A stretch of 64,000 nt of DNA from Aquimarina intermedia (GTDB lineage Bacteria > Bacteroidota > Bacteroidia > Flavobacteriales > Flavobacteriaceae), in assembly GCF_008124785.1 (NCBI RefSeq), contig NZ_VNHU01000006.1, forward strand, positions 124,001-188,000, read 5' to 3'. The translations under genes were made by a program, and so were the position numbers. A model generated the notes under the pieces. It did not search any database. It worked only from the letters and a program-made list of their open reading frames with translations, and had not been told where the DNA came from. Shown in pieces: positions 25,471-34,815 of the stretch; the stretch's first letter is position 1; every line of letters begins with the position of its first letter.

Positions 25471-26961
25471 ATGTCCAAAAAAGTTCATATCATAGGTTCA
25501 GGCTTTTCTTCTTTATCTGCCGCTTGTTACCTTGCAAAAGCAGGGTATGATGTTACGATTTTTGAAAAAAATAACGGTATTGGGGGGAGAGCTAGACAAT
25601 TCAAAAAAGAGGGTTTTACATTTGATATGGGGCCTTCCTGGTATTGGATGCCGGATGTTTTTGAGAGCTTTTTTAACGACTTCAATAAGCAGGTTGCTGA
25701 TTTTTACCATGTATCAAAACTTGATCCCGCCTATCGTGTGTACTTCGGAAAAGAAAATAGCATCTCCATTGGTGACACCTTAGAAAAAATATATAATGCC
25801 TTTGAAAAAGAAGAACCCGGAAGTTCAAAAAAACTGACGAAATTTATTGCATCTGCCAAAGAAAATTATAATATCGCAATAAAAAATTTAGTGTACCGCC
25901 CAGGGGTATCTCCTTTAGAACTTATTACCCCAGAAACTATCATACGTATCGGACAGTTTTTTAGCACAATCGCAAAGGATGTAAAAAAAGAATTTAAGAA
26001 TGAGCGTTTAATAAAAATTTTAGAATTCCCAGTGCTTTTTCTGGGAGCCAAACCTAGTGACACCCCCTCTTTTTACAATTTCATGAATTATGCAGATTTT
26101 GGTTTGGGAACCTGGCAGCCCAAAGGCGGAATGTTCTCTGTTATAAAGGGAATGTCTGTACTTGCCGAATCTCTGGGAGTAAAAATTAGAACAAATACCG
26201 ATGTTGATAAGATAGTTGTAGAAAATGGAGTTTGTAAAGGCTTACTATCTCAAGGTGAATTCATTGCTTCAGATATTGTGTTATCCGGTGCCGACTACCA
26301 TCATACTGAGACACTTTTAGATAAAAAATATCGTCAATATTCTGAGCATTACTGGGCGAAAAAAACTTTCGCCCCTTCCTCTTTACTATTTTATGTTGGA
26401 TTCGATAAAAAGCTAAAAAATATAGATCATCATAACCTGTTTTTTGACACAGATTTTGATACCCATGCTCGTGAAATTTATGATCATCCAAAATGGCCGG
26501 ACAAACCTTTGTTCTATGCCAATTTCACTTCAGTAACCGATCCCGAAACAGCACCTAAGAATTGTGAGAATGGATTTTTCTTGATTCCGATTGCTCCTGG
26601 AATTGAGGATAACGCTACTATACGAGAAGACTATTTTAACCGAATAATCGAGCGATTTGAAAAGATCACCAACCAAGTCGTAAAAAATAATATTATATTT
26701 AAAGAAAGCTTTTGTGTTAACGATTTTAAACAGCAATATAACTCCTATAAGGGTAATGCTTATGGTATGGCCAACACCTTGCTTCAAACTGCATTCCTAA
26801 GACCTAAGTTGAAAAGTAAAAAAGTGGAGGGTTTATTTTTTACCGGACAGCTAACCGTCCCCGGACCAGGGGTTCCGCCAGCGCTTATATCTGGCAAGTT
26901 AGTTTCGGGGCTCATACAAAAGTTTCTACCTATAGAAACAAAAGAACCCGAAATGATTTAA
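25471..26961 (+). CDS. crtI: Phytoene desaturase
   Basis: A 496-aa membrane-associated flavoprotein that desaturates phytoene to lycopene. The N-terminal FAD Rossmann motif is IGSGFSSLSAACYLAKAGYD, ending in the acidic FEKN, then GGRARQF and FDMGPSWYWMPD typical of CrtI. The C-terminal CrtI signature is GLFFTGQLTVPGPGVPPALI. It starts 9 bp after the MerR gene and is followed by crtB, so lycopene synthesis is under the same control. Confidence 0.95.
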   Translation: MSKKVHIIGSGFSSLSAACYLAKAGYDVTIFEKNNGIGGRARQFKKEGFTFDMGPSWYWMPDVFESFFNDFNKQVADFYHVSKLDPAYRVYFGKENSISIGDTLEKIYNAFEKEEPGSSKKLTKFIASAKENYNIAIKNLVYRPGVSPLELITPETIIRIGQFFSTIAKDVKKEFKNERLIKILEFPVLFLGAKPSDTPSFYNFMNYADFGLGTWQPKGGMFSVIKGMSVLAESLGVKIRTNTDVDKIVVENGVCKGLLSQGEFIASDIVLSGADYHHTETLLDKKYRQYSEHYWAKKTFAPSSLLFYVGFDKKLKNIDHHNLFFDTDFDTHAREIYDHPKWPDKPLFYANFTSVTDPETAPKNCENGFFLIPIAPGIEDNATIREDYFNRIIERFEKITNQVVKNNIIFKESFCVNDFKQQYNSYKGNAYGMANTLLQTAFLRPKLKSKKVEGLFFTGQLTVPGPGVPPALISGKLVSGLIQKFLPIETKEPEMI

Positions 26962-27001
26962 GCCAATATAGATTAAGAGTATAAGATTTTAATTAAGATA
27001 A

Positions 27002-27841
27002 ATGAAAACAATATTTGACAACGTATCTCATGGCTGTAGCAAATTAGTTACCAATTCCTACAGTACCTCTTTTTCACTAGCGTCAAAAATGCTTTCGGAT
27101 ACAATTCGTCAAGATATTTATAACATTTATGGTTTTGTGAGGTTTGCTGATGAGATTGTAGACACCTTCCACGCTTATGATAAGAATGAGCTCTTTAATG
27201 ATTTTGAAAGACAGATGTATGATGCAATTGATAAAAAAATAAGTCTCAATCCTATTTTAAATGCATTTCAGGAGACAGTTCATAAATATTCGATTCCGGC
27301 CGAGCTTTACGAAGCATTTATGAAGAGCATGCGATTGGATCTGCACAAGAGTGATTATTTGACAAGAGAAGAGTTCAAGGCATATATCTATGGTTCAGCT
27401 GACGTAGTAGGTCTCATGTGTCTAAAAGTGTTTGTTAAAGGCGATATATTGATATATGATGAATTGAAGGGGAGTGCCATGCATCTAGGCTCAGCTTTTC
27501 AAAAGGTAAACTTTTTAAGAGATCTTAGAGCTGATTATGAAGGTTTAAACAGAAGTTATTTTCCTCACACTGATTTAAATCAATTAGATGAACACTCCAA
27601 ACTTATGATAATAGAAGACATCGAAAACGATTTTAAGCTTGGCCTTAAAGGTATTTTAAGACTTCCCATCGAAGCTAAATTTGGAGTATACACAGCATTT
27701 ATATATTACAAAAAGTTATTACAAAAATTAAAAACAACACCGTCCTTAGAACTTAAAAACAAAAGAATACGGGTTTCTAATTATCAAAAAATTGGTTTAT
27801 TAGCCAAGTCTTATTTAGATTATAGATTAAGAATTATTTAA
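27002..27841 (+). CDS. crtB: Phytoene synthase
   Basis: A 279-aa all-helical prenyltransferase that joins two geranylgeranyl diphosphates to phytoene. The first Asp-rich motif is FADEIVDTF and the second FLRDLRADYEGLNRSYFP; both keep the Mg-binding Asp residues. TSFSLASKML near the start is the usual substrate-pocket segment. It is 40 bp after crtI and 8 bp before crtZ. Confidence 0.95.
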   Translation: MKTIFDNVSHGCSKLVTNSYSTSFSLASKMLSDTIRQDIYNIYGFVRFADEIVDTFHAYDKNELFNDFERQMYDAIDKKISLNPILNAFQETVHKYSIPAELYEAFMKSMRLDLHKSDYLTREEFKAYIYGSADVVGLMCLKVFVKGDILIYDELKGSAMHLGSAFQKVNFLRDLRADYEGLNRSYFPHTDLNQLDEHSKLMIIEDIENDFKLGLKGILRLPIEAKFGVYTAFIYYKKLLQKLKTTPSLELKNKRIRVSNYQKIGLLAKSYLDYRLRII

Positions 27842-27849
27842 TATTTTTT

Positions 27850-28302
27850 ATGCAAGTTTTACTTTGGCTTCTTGTTTTCATCGGTACCTTTTTGATTATG
27901 GAGTTTATGGCGTGGTTTACGCATAAGTACGTGATGCATGGATTCCTATGGATATTACATAAAGATCATCATCATAAGAAACATAAAAGTTGGTGGGAAA
28001 GAAACGACCTGTTTTTTGTCTTTTATGCAGTTGTAAGTATGTCATTCATTATGTTACACGACGATACTACCTTCTGGGTAGGACAACCAATTGGCTTCGG
28101 TATTTTAGCCTATGGCATAGCTTATTTCACGGTTCATGACATTTTTATTCATCAACGATTTAAAATATTCAGAAATGTAAATCACTGGTATGCTAAGGGT
28201 GTGAGACGTGCACATAAAACGCATCATAAAAACATTGGAAAAAATAAAGGCGAATGTTTTGGGATGTTGGTAGTGCCTTTTAAATATTTTAAAACTAAAT
28301 AA
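27850..28302 (+). CDS. crtZ: Beta-carotene hydroxylase (CrtZ-type)
   Basis: A 150-aa integral membrane di-iron hydroxylase with four membrane-spanning segments. The His clusters are complete: HKYVMH, HKDHHHKKH, HDIFIH and HKTHHKN. CrtZ adds 3-hydroxyls to beta-ionone rings, giving zeaxanthin from beta-carotene. It ends the operon. Since it needs cyclised substrate and no lycopene cyclase lies in the window, crtY must be elsewhere in the genome. Confidence 0.93.
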   Translation: MQVLLWLLVFIGTFLIMEFMAWFTHKYVMHGFLWILHKDHHHKKHKSWWERNDLFFVFYAVVSMSFIMLHDDTTFWVGQPIGFGILAYGIAYFTVHDIFIHQRFKIFRNVNHWYAKGVRRAHKTHHKNIGKNKGECFGMLVVPFKYFKTK

Positions 28303-28316
28303 AACTATATCTTTAA

Positions 28317-29009
28317 TTAAAGTGGCTTGTCTTGCCAGTCTCCAATCGTTTTATAGGGTTGAAATCTAGCAAATAACTCTTCTTTATACCAATCGATGGC
28401 TTTGGTCTTCTGTATAGCCTTTACATGCCCCCTGCTTTTATACGCAAATTCATGTAAAGCCTTTTCGCTTTTCCAGATACTAAAAGTTGACATTTGTAAA
28501 GCCGGTACTTCTCCTATACCTCGAGTAAATAAAAGCGAGGTATTGTTCTGTATTCCCTTTTGAGATTTGGGTACAAATTTCCAAAAAACAAATAGCTTAC
28601 TTAATTTTATAGTCGCTCTCGTTATTACCGCTAATTCATCGATAGTTGGATCAATATTTAATGCAGGAACAAACGGAGATTTCCCTGACCACAATCCTTT
28701 AGATTTGACGTTTTTTAAAAAAACAGTGTATTGATATATAGTATGACGCTGGTACGTCTTGAAAGTTTTTGATTGTTCAAAATACGCTTCTGCACAATGC
28801 TCGTTCTCCCACACTTGTAGCACCGCATATTCACTCCAATCAGGCATAGGATTGAAGTTTTCTTTTCCCGTACCTAAAAGTTTATAGAAAGACTGACCGG
28901 AGGTCTTTCGTAAAGGAAGATGCATATACAACATCATACAAAACGCCCATACCTTATTATAAATCCCTTTGTACTTGAAAAATGTGAGTGTTGTAATCTG
29001 ATTTTCCAT
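28317..29009 (-). CDS. CrtA-like (spheroidene monooxygenase-type) protein
   Basis: A 230-aa protein resembling the spheroidene monooxygenase (CrtA) family: the GxGxxNFNPMPDWSEYAVLQVW segment, VITRATIKLSKLFVFWKFVP, and the C-terminal TFSIWKSEKALHEFAYKS, HVKAIQKTKAIDWYKEELFARF. CrtA proteins introduce oxygen into acyclic carotenoids in phototrophs; in flavobacteria the role is not settled. It is convergent with crtZ and starts one base after the stop of the TlpA-like gene, with which it forms an operon. Its position beside the carotenoid genes supports a pigment role. Confidence 0.72.
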   Translation of the reverse strand: MENQITTLTFFKYKGIYNKVWAFCMMLYMHLPLRKTSGQSFYKLLGTGKENFNPMPDWSEYAVLQVWENEHCAEAYFEQSKTFKTYQRHTIYQYTVFLKNVKSKGLWSGKSPFVPALNIDPTIDELAVITRATIKLSKLFVFWKFVPKSQKGIQNNTSLLFTRGIGEVPALQMSTFSIWKSEKALHEFAYKSRGHVKAIQKTKAIDWYKEELFARFQPYKTIGDWQDKPL

Positions 29010-29570
29010 TTATTTCACTATTAATGAATCAAGTAAACGTCTTACACTCTTACTATTCCAATCTGCGGCTCCGACCTTTTGCATAATAATAGCACCTCCT
29101 TTATCGATCACGTAAGTGGTAGGCAACGAGGATCCATCTAACGGCTCAGGAAACTCTGAACGGCTTCTATATATTGGAAAATTATAGCCCTTAGATTTTA
29201 TGAATTTATTTAAAACTACATTCTCTTCATTCGACACAAAGAGGAAAGCTACTGTATCCTTATAATCTGTATGTAATTCTTGTAGAGATGGCATCTCTGC
29301 GATACAAGGCGGGCACCACGTAGCCCAGAAATTGATGAGGATCACCTCTCCTTCGAGATTCTTGAGATCTACTCCACTAGTATTGACACCTTCTAGTTTC
29401 CAATCATAAGAAGCAATGTATTGCCGATCCTTCTGCTCGACCACAGAAGGGCTAAAAGCAAGAATTCTTGTTATGTACACTTGTATAACACCTCGGGTAT
29501 AAGGAATCAAAAATAAGACAAGAATGAAAACAAATATTAAATTCGATATATTTTTATTATTAAATCTCAT
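29010..29570 (-). CDS. TlpA/ResA-type thiol-disulfide oxidoreductase
   Basis: A 186-aa protein with one N-terminal membrane anchor (about 10-30) and a periplasmic thioredoxin domain. The active site is WATWCPPCIAEMPSL, followed by the cis-Pro segment GSSLPTTYVID. Such proteins keep periplasmic Cys reduced, for instance for cytochrome c or redox-enzyme assembly. The stop directly abuts the CrtA-like start. Confidence 0.9.
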   Translation of the reverse strand: MRFNNKNISNLIFVFILVLFLIPYTRGVIQVYITRILAFSPSVVEQKDRQYIASYDWKLEGVNTSGVDLKNLEGEVILINFWATWCPPCIAEMPSLQELHTDYKDTVAFLFVSNEENVVLNKFIKSKGYNFPIYRSRSEFPEPLDGSSLPTTYVIDKGGAIIMQKVGAADWNSKSVRRLLDSLIVK

Positions 29571-29798
29571 ATAATTTCGATCTGAAAAAAAAGTCGACTA
29601 TGAACAATGTAGCGAATCAATCGATATATTCTGAAATCATCAAGATTGCATGAATACGACCATATTTGATAGAACGTAAAAAGGCGCAACCAAAGATCGC
29701 GCTTTAAAATTAATGATTACAATTATCAATCCAGTTATTTCCTTAAAACAGAATTTTTCAACCAAAAAAAATGAACTAGATTATATACTATTTAACGA
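29571..29798. other. Intergenic region without a recognisable gene
   Basis: Upstream of the TlpA gene. I see no ORF of note, no terminator hairpin and no consensus promoter here. The 111 bp that follow (29799-29909) are the decayed tail of the repeat lipoprotein gene. Confidence 0.6.
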
Positions 29799-29909
29799 TC
29801 AGTTCCTTATCACTTCAATCGCATTCGAAAGCGCTTAGCAACCTTCCAAATCATTAGCATTGCTTCCAACTAAACAACCTTCCAAACCATTTTCAAATCT
29901 AAGATACTA
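29799..29909 (-). pseudogene. Frame-continuous tail of repeat 3 interrupted by two stops
   Basis: Reading on past the stop at 29907-29909, the same frame continues to match the repeat unit: YLRFENGLEG, then GSNANDLEGC, a second stop at 29835-29837, then ALSNAIEVIRN and a final TGA at 29799-29801. The first stop (TAG) replaces the conserved Trp (TGG) of the LIWY segment in repeats 1 and 2. The second stands where those have an aromatic residue. The original gene therefore ended at 29799. Confidence 0.8.
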
Positions 29910-30878
29910 AATAAGGCAGGTTCCAGGACCCGCATCATCAAAATTGATCATTTTTACATCTGCCAAAGTAGGAGGTACTCCTAAGATTGTGCCAGAAGTA
30001 TCCGTAATTACCAATGTACTATTAGTTCCTGATGCAGAAGAAGTATCCAAAACTATATTACTCACAAAATCAGCATTGCCATCCACTTCAAAATTAAAAG
30101 GTCCGCCTGAAATTGTGCCGGCACTTGCTCCGCAAGTTCTAACAACTTCTAACGCATTGGATAAATCATATGTTCCTACCAGATCGTTGGCATTCAATCC
30201 TATTTCTGCGCCTTGTAAATCATCCTCAAATCTTATATACCAAATCAAGCAAACACCAGCTCCGGCCTCATCAAAATTCACTCCTTCGACATCGCTAAGT
30301 GTAGGCGGTAATCCAAGAATATTTCCTTGATCATCGGTAATTACCCATGATCTATTGGTTCCAAATACATTCGTATCATCCAACACGATCCCTAAAGCGT
30401 AGTCTGCTTGTCCGTCAATGGTGAAGTTAAAAGGTCCTCCTGAGATGGTACCTGCATTGGTAACTTGATTACGTAGCACACTGATAGAATTTGACAAATC
30501 AAAATTACCTGTAAGATCATTTGCATTTGAGCCAACCTCGGCACCTTGTAAGCCATCTTCAAATCTCAAATACCAAATCAAACATGTCCCCGGTCCTGCT
30601 CCATCAAAGTCAACACTTTCTACCGCTTCTAACGTGGGCGGCAACCCCAAAATGATACCGGATTCATCAGTAATTACCCACGAACTATTCGTCCCTGAAG
30701 CGTTTGTGTCATCTAGCGTAATTCCTGTTACAAAATCCGCTTTCCCGTCAATATCAAATTCAAAAGGTCCTCCTGCGATGGTACCTGCGTTTACAGTTGC
30801 TGTGTTGTCATCGTCATTACTACAGTAAACTGCAAAAAAAACGATTACTAAAGCCCAAAAAATTAATTTTTTCATCAT
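29907..30878 (-). CDS. Tandem-repeat surface lipoprotein, truncated in its third repeat
   Basis: A 323-aa protein with a signal segment ending in VYCSNDDD. The -1 residue Tyr is unusual for a lipobox, but the SNDDD after Cys is like flavobacterial lipoprotein-export signals. Three repeats of about 105 residues follow, each starting AGTI(A/S)GGPF, passing through VITD and LPPTL, and in units 1 and 2 reaching LIWY(L/I)RFED, NANDL and DLSN. Repeat 3 stops after GPGTCLI because of TAG. These repeats occur in flavobacterial surface proteins, but I know no function. The next gene upstream is a Crp/Fnr regulator. The codon-level repeat similarity suggests past duplication. Confidence 0.8.
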   Translation of the reverse strand: MMKKLIFWALVIVFFAVYCSNDDDNTATVNAGTIAGGPFEFDIDGKADFVTGITLDDTNASGTNSSWVITDESGIILGLPPTLEAVESVDFDGAGPGTCLIWYLRFEDGLQGAEVGSNANDLTGNFDLSNSISVLRNQVTNAGTISGGPFNFTIDGQADYALGIVLDDTNVFGTNRSWVITDDQGNILGLPPTLSDVEGVNFDEAGAGVCLIWYIRFEDDLQGAEIGLNANDLVGTYDLSNALEVVRTCGASAGTISGGPFNFEVDGNADFVSNIVLDTSSASGTNSTLVITDTSGTILGVPPTLADVKMINFDDAGPGTCLI

Positions 30879-30939
30879 GTCTGTGTGTTTTATAAGTGTA
30901 TCTATAAAGTTAAGAACAACGATGTTCTTAAAACGTTAG

Positions 30940-31617
30940 CTAGCTAACACTATTAGTAATTTTTATCCTGATTTTTGATCTGTAAAAATCTATATATTTA
31001 GATTTTTTTAGTTCATTTAAAAGTATGTTTAAGGTGGGTCTTGAAGTTCCTATAAGATTTGCTATCTCCTTTTGTGTATAAGGATGCGATATGACCATAT
31101 CACCCGTTTTAGGGCAATAATGTCCATAATCCTCTTTGAGATCATTTAAAAACTCTAGCAATCTCGTTTTGGTATCTTTAAAAAGTAAAAGATGTAACCT
31201 GCGCTCCATGCGTTGAAAACGCAATCCAATAAATTTATAGATTTTAAGACTGAATGATTTATTTGCCCTCATCATCTCATGCATTGTGTCTACTCCAATA
31301 GGACAAATTGAGGTAGTGTTATCCATTGCCTGTGCGAAGTCTGTCCTCTGCACTTCTCCTAAAATTGCTTTTTCGCCAAAAACTTCTCCTTTTGAAAGAA
31401 TTGCACTGATAATCTCGCTGCCGTCTTGGGTATAGGCTCCTATTTTAATCTTTCCATGTACTATCAAATAAATTTTGGTGGCAGCGTCAGACTCAAAATA
31501 GATATAGTCATACTTGCGAAAGTTTAGGAAACGGTGGTTCTCTTTATGTTTTTTAAATTTATGAGGGCACAGAAGATTTAATAAATTAGTATTCTCAAAA
31601 AACCAAATTGCCTTCAT
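30940..31617 (-). CDS. Crp/Fnr-family transcriptional regulator
   Basis: A 225-aa regulator. The cyclic-nucleotide-binding fold covers about 30-145 (AATKIYLIVHGKIKIGAY, ISAILSKGEVFGEKAILG), and the C-terminal winged helix about 150-220 has the recognition segment TQKEIANLIGTSRPTLNILL. The Arg that contacts cAMP in E. coli Crp is not in its usual context, and no Fnr-type Cys cluster is present, so the ligand is unknown. It is transcribed toward the repeat lipoprotein gene 61 bp away and may control it. Confidence 0.88.
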   Translation of the reverse strand: MKAIWFFENTNLLNLLCPHKFKKHKENHRFLNFRKYDYIYFESDAATKIYLIVHGKIKIGAYTQDGSEIISAILSKGEVFGEKAILGEVQRTDFAQAMDNTTSICPIGVDTMHEMMRANKSFSLKIYKFIGLRFQRMERRLHLLLFKDTKTRLLEFLNDLKEDYGHYCPKTGDMVISHPYTQKEIANLIGTSRPTLNILLNELKKSKYIDFYRSKIRIKITNSVS

Positions 31618-31682
31618 GGTTAGTTAAATAATGTACCGTAACCCTTAAGTCGTAACCTACTGATTACACTTCCATTGAAAAC

Positions 31683-31717
31683 AAAAAAAACTCCCAAGAC
31701 CGAAATCTTGAGAGTTT
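31683..31717 (-). terminator. Terminator after aconitase gene
   Basis: AAACTCcCAAGA and TCTTGaGAGTTT form a stem with one mismatch. On the minus strand it is followed by a T-run. It lies 25 bp past the aconitase stop. Confidence 0.8.
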
Positions 31718-31741
31718 ACTTATATCCAACTACTGAAATTC

Positions 31742-34012
31742 TTAAGCGTTTTGCTTTTTAATCAAGTTTAACGCAGATCCCTCTTTGAACCACTCAATTT
31801 GTGGAGCATTATACGTGTGATTCAGTTTTATTTCATGTTTTGAACCATCTGCATGAACAATTTCTAATGTCAATTGCTTTTCTGGAGCAAATTGATCCAG
31901 ATCCAAGAAGTTAAATGTATCATCTTCCTGTATTAAATCGTAATCATCCTCATTAGCAAAGGTAAGACCTAGCATTCCTTGTTTTTTCAAGTTTGTTTCA
32001 TGAATACGCGCAAATGACTTCACAATAACAGCTCGTACACCCAAATGTCTAGGTTCCATAGCAGCATGTTCTCTAGAAGACCCTTCACCGTAATTATGAT
32101 CTCCAACTACAATTGTGGGTATTCCGGCAGCTTTGTACTCACGTTGCGTATCCGGTACTCCTCCATATTCTGAGTTCAATTGATTCTTAACAAAGTTTGT
32201 CTTCTTATTATAAGCATTTACTGCACCAATAAGACAGTTGTTAGAAATGTTATCAAGGTGACCTCTGTATCGCAACCATGGACCCGCCATAGAAATATGA
32301 TCGGTAGTACATTTACCAAAAGCTTTGATAAGCAATTTGGCTCCTGTTATATTTTTACCATCCCACGGCTCAAAAGGAGTTAATAACTCTAATCGTTCAG
32401 AATCAGGAGCTACTTTTATATCCACTCCAGAACCATCTGCCAACGGTGCCAAATATCCTGCATCTTCTACCTCAAAACCTTTTGGAGGTAATTCCCATCC
32501 AGTGGGTTCATCAAACATAACTTCTTGTCCATCTTCATTAATCAACGCATCTTTCAACGGATTAAAATCTAAACGTCCTGAAATTGCTATTGCAGCAGTT
32601 AATTCTGGAGATGCAACAAAGGCATGTGTATTAGGATTACCATCTGCACGCTTCGCAAAATTCCTATTAAAAGAATGGACGATACTGTTTTTTGGTGCAT
32701 TTTTAGGGTCACTATATCTAGCCCACTGACCAATACATGGACCACAAGCGTTTGTAAAGATTTTTGCATCTAATTTTTCAAAAATTTGAAGCAAACCATC
32801 TCTTTCTGCTGTATATCTCACTTGTTCTGATCCCGGATTAATACCAAGCTCAGATTTCATTTTCAACCCTTTGTCAATCGCTTGCTGAGCAATCGAAGAT
32901 GCTCTTGACAAATCCTCATAAGATGAATTCGTACAAGAACCAATCAAGCCCCATTCAACTTTTAAAGGCCAATCATTTGCTTTTGCTTTTTCGGTCATTG
33001 CACTCCCAACAGTCGTTGATAAATCCGGAGTAAACGGCCCGTTTAATAACGGTCCTAATTCAGATAAATTAATTTCTATTACCTGATCAAAATATTGCTC
33101 TGGATTGGCGTAAACTTCATCATCTCCCGTAAGGTGTTCTTTTACCGCATTAGCAGCATCAGCCACGTCAGCACGGTCTGTTGCACGTAAATAACGCTCC
33201 ATAGATTCATCATAACCAAATGTAGAGGTAGTAGCTCCAATTTCTGCACCCATGTTACAGATAGTTCCTTTACCTGTACACGACATTGCTGTAGCTCCCG
33301 GACCAAAATATTCTACAATTGCACCGGTCCCTCCTTTTACAGTAAGAATTTCGGCTACCTTTAGAATAACGTCCTTAGGCGCCGTCCATCCGCTAAGTTT
33401 ACCCGTTAATTTAACCCCAATAAGTTTAGGGAATTTTAATTCCCAAGGCATTCCTGCCATTACATCTACTGCATCAGCACCACCAACACCGATAGCGACC
33501 ATTCCTAGTCCTCCGGCATTAACTGTATGAGAATCTGTACCAATCATCATTCCTCCAGGAAACGCATAATTTTCTAAAACTACTTGGTGAATAATTCCTG
33601 CACCAGGTTTCCAGAATCCTATACCATATTTATTAGATACCGATTCAAGAAAATCAAATACCTCACTACTGCTACTCATCGCAGATTTTAAATCTTTCTC
33701 TGCTCCAACTTTAGCCTGTATCAAGTGATCACAATGCACTGTTGTAGGTACTGCAACTTTATCTTTACCTGCTTGCATAAACTGAAGCAGAGCCATTTGA
33801 GCTGTAGCATCTTGACACGCAATACGATCTGGAGCAAAGTCTACATAATCCTTACCTCTGGTAAATACAGATGTTGCATTACCATCCCATAAATGAGAAT
33901 ATAAAATTTTCTCTGCTAACGTTAAGGGTGTACCAGTAAGCTCACGAGCTGCATTCACACGCTCTGCCACTTGGTCATACACCTTTTTAATCATATCGAT
34001 ATCAAATGCCAT
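31742..34012 (-). CDS. Aconitate hydratase (mitochondrial-type)
   Basis: A 756-aa TCA-cycle enzyme that interconverts citrate and isocitrate. The [4Fe-4S] ligands are visible in [10 protein letters not shown] and [10 protein letters not shown] (two Cys). Substrate contacts appear in GTDSHT and in the swivel-domain [14 protein letters not shown]. The length and order match the mitochondrial-type aconitase clade rather than AcnB. It is a monocistronic unit with its own terminator. Upstream, CGAAAATA (34053-34060) is a near match to a minus-strand -7 box. Confidence 0.95.
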   Translation of the reverse strand: MAFDIDMIKKVYDQVAERVNAARELTGTPLTLAEKILYSHLWDGNATSVFTRGKDYVDFAPDRIACQDATAQMALLQFMQAGKDKVAVPTTVHCDHLIQAKVGAEKDLKSAMSSSSEVFDFLESVSNKYGIGFWKPGAGIIHQVVLENYAFPGGMMIGTDSHTVNAGGLGMVAIGVGGADAVDVMAGMPWELKFPKLIGVKLTGKLSGWTAPKDVILKVAEILTVKGGTGAIVEYFGPGATAMSCTGKGTICNMGAEIGATTSTFGYDESMERYLRATDRADVADAANAVKEHLTGDDEVYANPEQYFDQVIEINLSELGPLLNGPFTPDLSTTVGSAMTEKAKANDWPLKVEWGLIGSCTNSSYEDLSRASSIAQQAIDKGLKMKSELGINPGSEQVRYTAERDGLLQIFEKLDAKIFTNACGPCIGQWARYSDPKNAPKNSIVHSFNRNFAKRADGNPNTHAFVASPELTAAIAISGRLDFNPLKDALINEDGQEVMFDEPTGWELPPKGFEVEDAGYLAPLADGSGVDIKVAPDSERLELLTPFEPWDGKNITGAKLLIKAFGKCTTDHISMAGPWLRYRGHLDNISNNCLIGAVNAYNKKTNFVKNQLNSEYGGVPDTQREYKAAGIPTIVVGDHNYGEGSSREHAAMEPRHLGVRAVIVKSFARIHETNLKKQGMLGLTFANEDDYDLIQEDDTFNFLDLDQFAPEKQLTLEIVHADGSKHEIKLNHTYNAPQIEWFKEGSALNLIKKQNA

Positions 34013-34256
34013 ATATTACAATTTTTAGTATTGAAAAGTCTTGCGAAAATACGAATTTTAAAGCATTTTATTAAATGATTAGCTACATTCCTTTCTTTTT
34101 GCATAATTGAAAAAATATCGCTTACGAATTACTCATATCCACAAAATTGAAATAAAAAATTTGGTAAATTACCAAAAAAAGTCAAAGTTGAGCATTCGTT
34201 TTTATCAATTATTCACGAAAACGTTATCGTTAAAAACCCTAAAACGGTTCAAAATT
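34013..34256. other. Intergenic gap, no convincing gene
   Basis: The gap holds the aconitase upstream region. A 62-codon plus-strand frame (34107-34295) is Lys/Ile/Leu-rich, low in complexity, overlaps a terminator and has no recognisable domain; I do not regard it as a gene. Confidence 0.6.
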
Positions 34257-34290
34257 GAAAAAAGGAGAAGCATCACACTACTCCTTTTTC
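34257..34290 (-). terminator. Terminator after the small basic protein gene
   Basis: AAAAAGGAG and CTCCTTTTT form a 9-bp stem with a 13-base loop. On the minus strand it runs into six T, 22 bp past the stop of gene 34312-34743. Confidence 0.75.
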
Positions 34291-34311
34291 TATAACTCAA
34301 AAATTAAGTAC

Positions 34312-34743
34312 CTAAGACTTGTTCTTCTTTCTATTCTTACTACGAAGCTTGTCATAAAGCTCTAATTGCTGTTCATTTAGTGATTCTTTAAACTCCTCTT
34401 TTTCTAGACGCTGTTGCTCTTTATGAGTTTTTATCATTGCCTTTTGATCTTCGGTGTAAAGATTTTTCAATTCTTTTCTTTTACGTTTACGTACACCGCT
34501 ACCGTCTTTTAAGATAGCTCGTTGTTCATCATTCAAAGTTTTTTCTAGCGCTGATCTGTGCGTCTGTCTTGACTCGCGCAACGCTTCCCACGCTGCTTTC
34601 TGGTTCTCATCAAGAGAGGCTACAAATTCTTTCCTGTTTTCTTTGCGCTGCTCACGATGTTGCGTATGTTGCGCCATAACACCTCCAATTGAAAAAATAC
34701 TTAGTACACCTATCAACAACCACTGTTTCATTTCTTTCTTCAT
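34312..34743 (-). CDS. Small exported Lys/Glu-rich helical protein, function unknown
   Basis: A 143-aa protein with a Sec signal peptide (cut after about residue 24, VMAQ), then an almost wholly charged helical sequence. LDENQKAAWEALRESR, LNDEQRAIL, LYTEDQKAMI and LNEQQLELYDKL recur at about 30-residue spacing. This LxxEQ-type periodicity resembles Spy/CpxP-like periplasmic stress chaperones, but I cannot prove homology. The ATG at residue 5 is an alternative start. It lies behind the MoxR operon, separated by 72 bp, and has its own terminator. Confidence 0.7.
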   Translation of the reverse strand: MKKEMKQWLLIGVLSIFSIGGVMAQHTQHREQRKENRKEFVASLDENQKAAWEALRESRQTHRSALEKTLNDEQRAILKDGSGVRKRKRKELKNLYTEDQKAMIKTHKEQQRLEKEEFKESLNEQQLELYDKLRSKNRKKNKS

Positions 34744-34815
34744 ATCATTAAAATTTTAAATTTTAATAATTAGACAGTTTGAAATGGAAAAGGTTTATTA
34801 GTAAAGAGAAATATA

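Noticed and set aside
33252-33530. Frame antisense to aconitase
   Set aside because: Codon-bias shadow of a strongly conserved gene; no independent signals.
34107-34295. 62-codon plus-strand frame
   Set aside because: Low-complexity Lys/Ile/Leu sequence that overlaps a terminator; no start context or domain.
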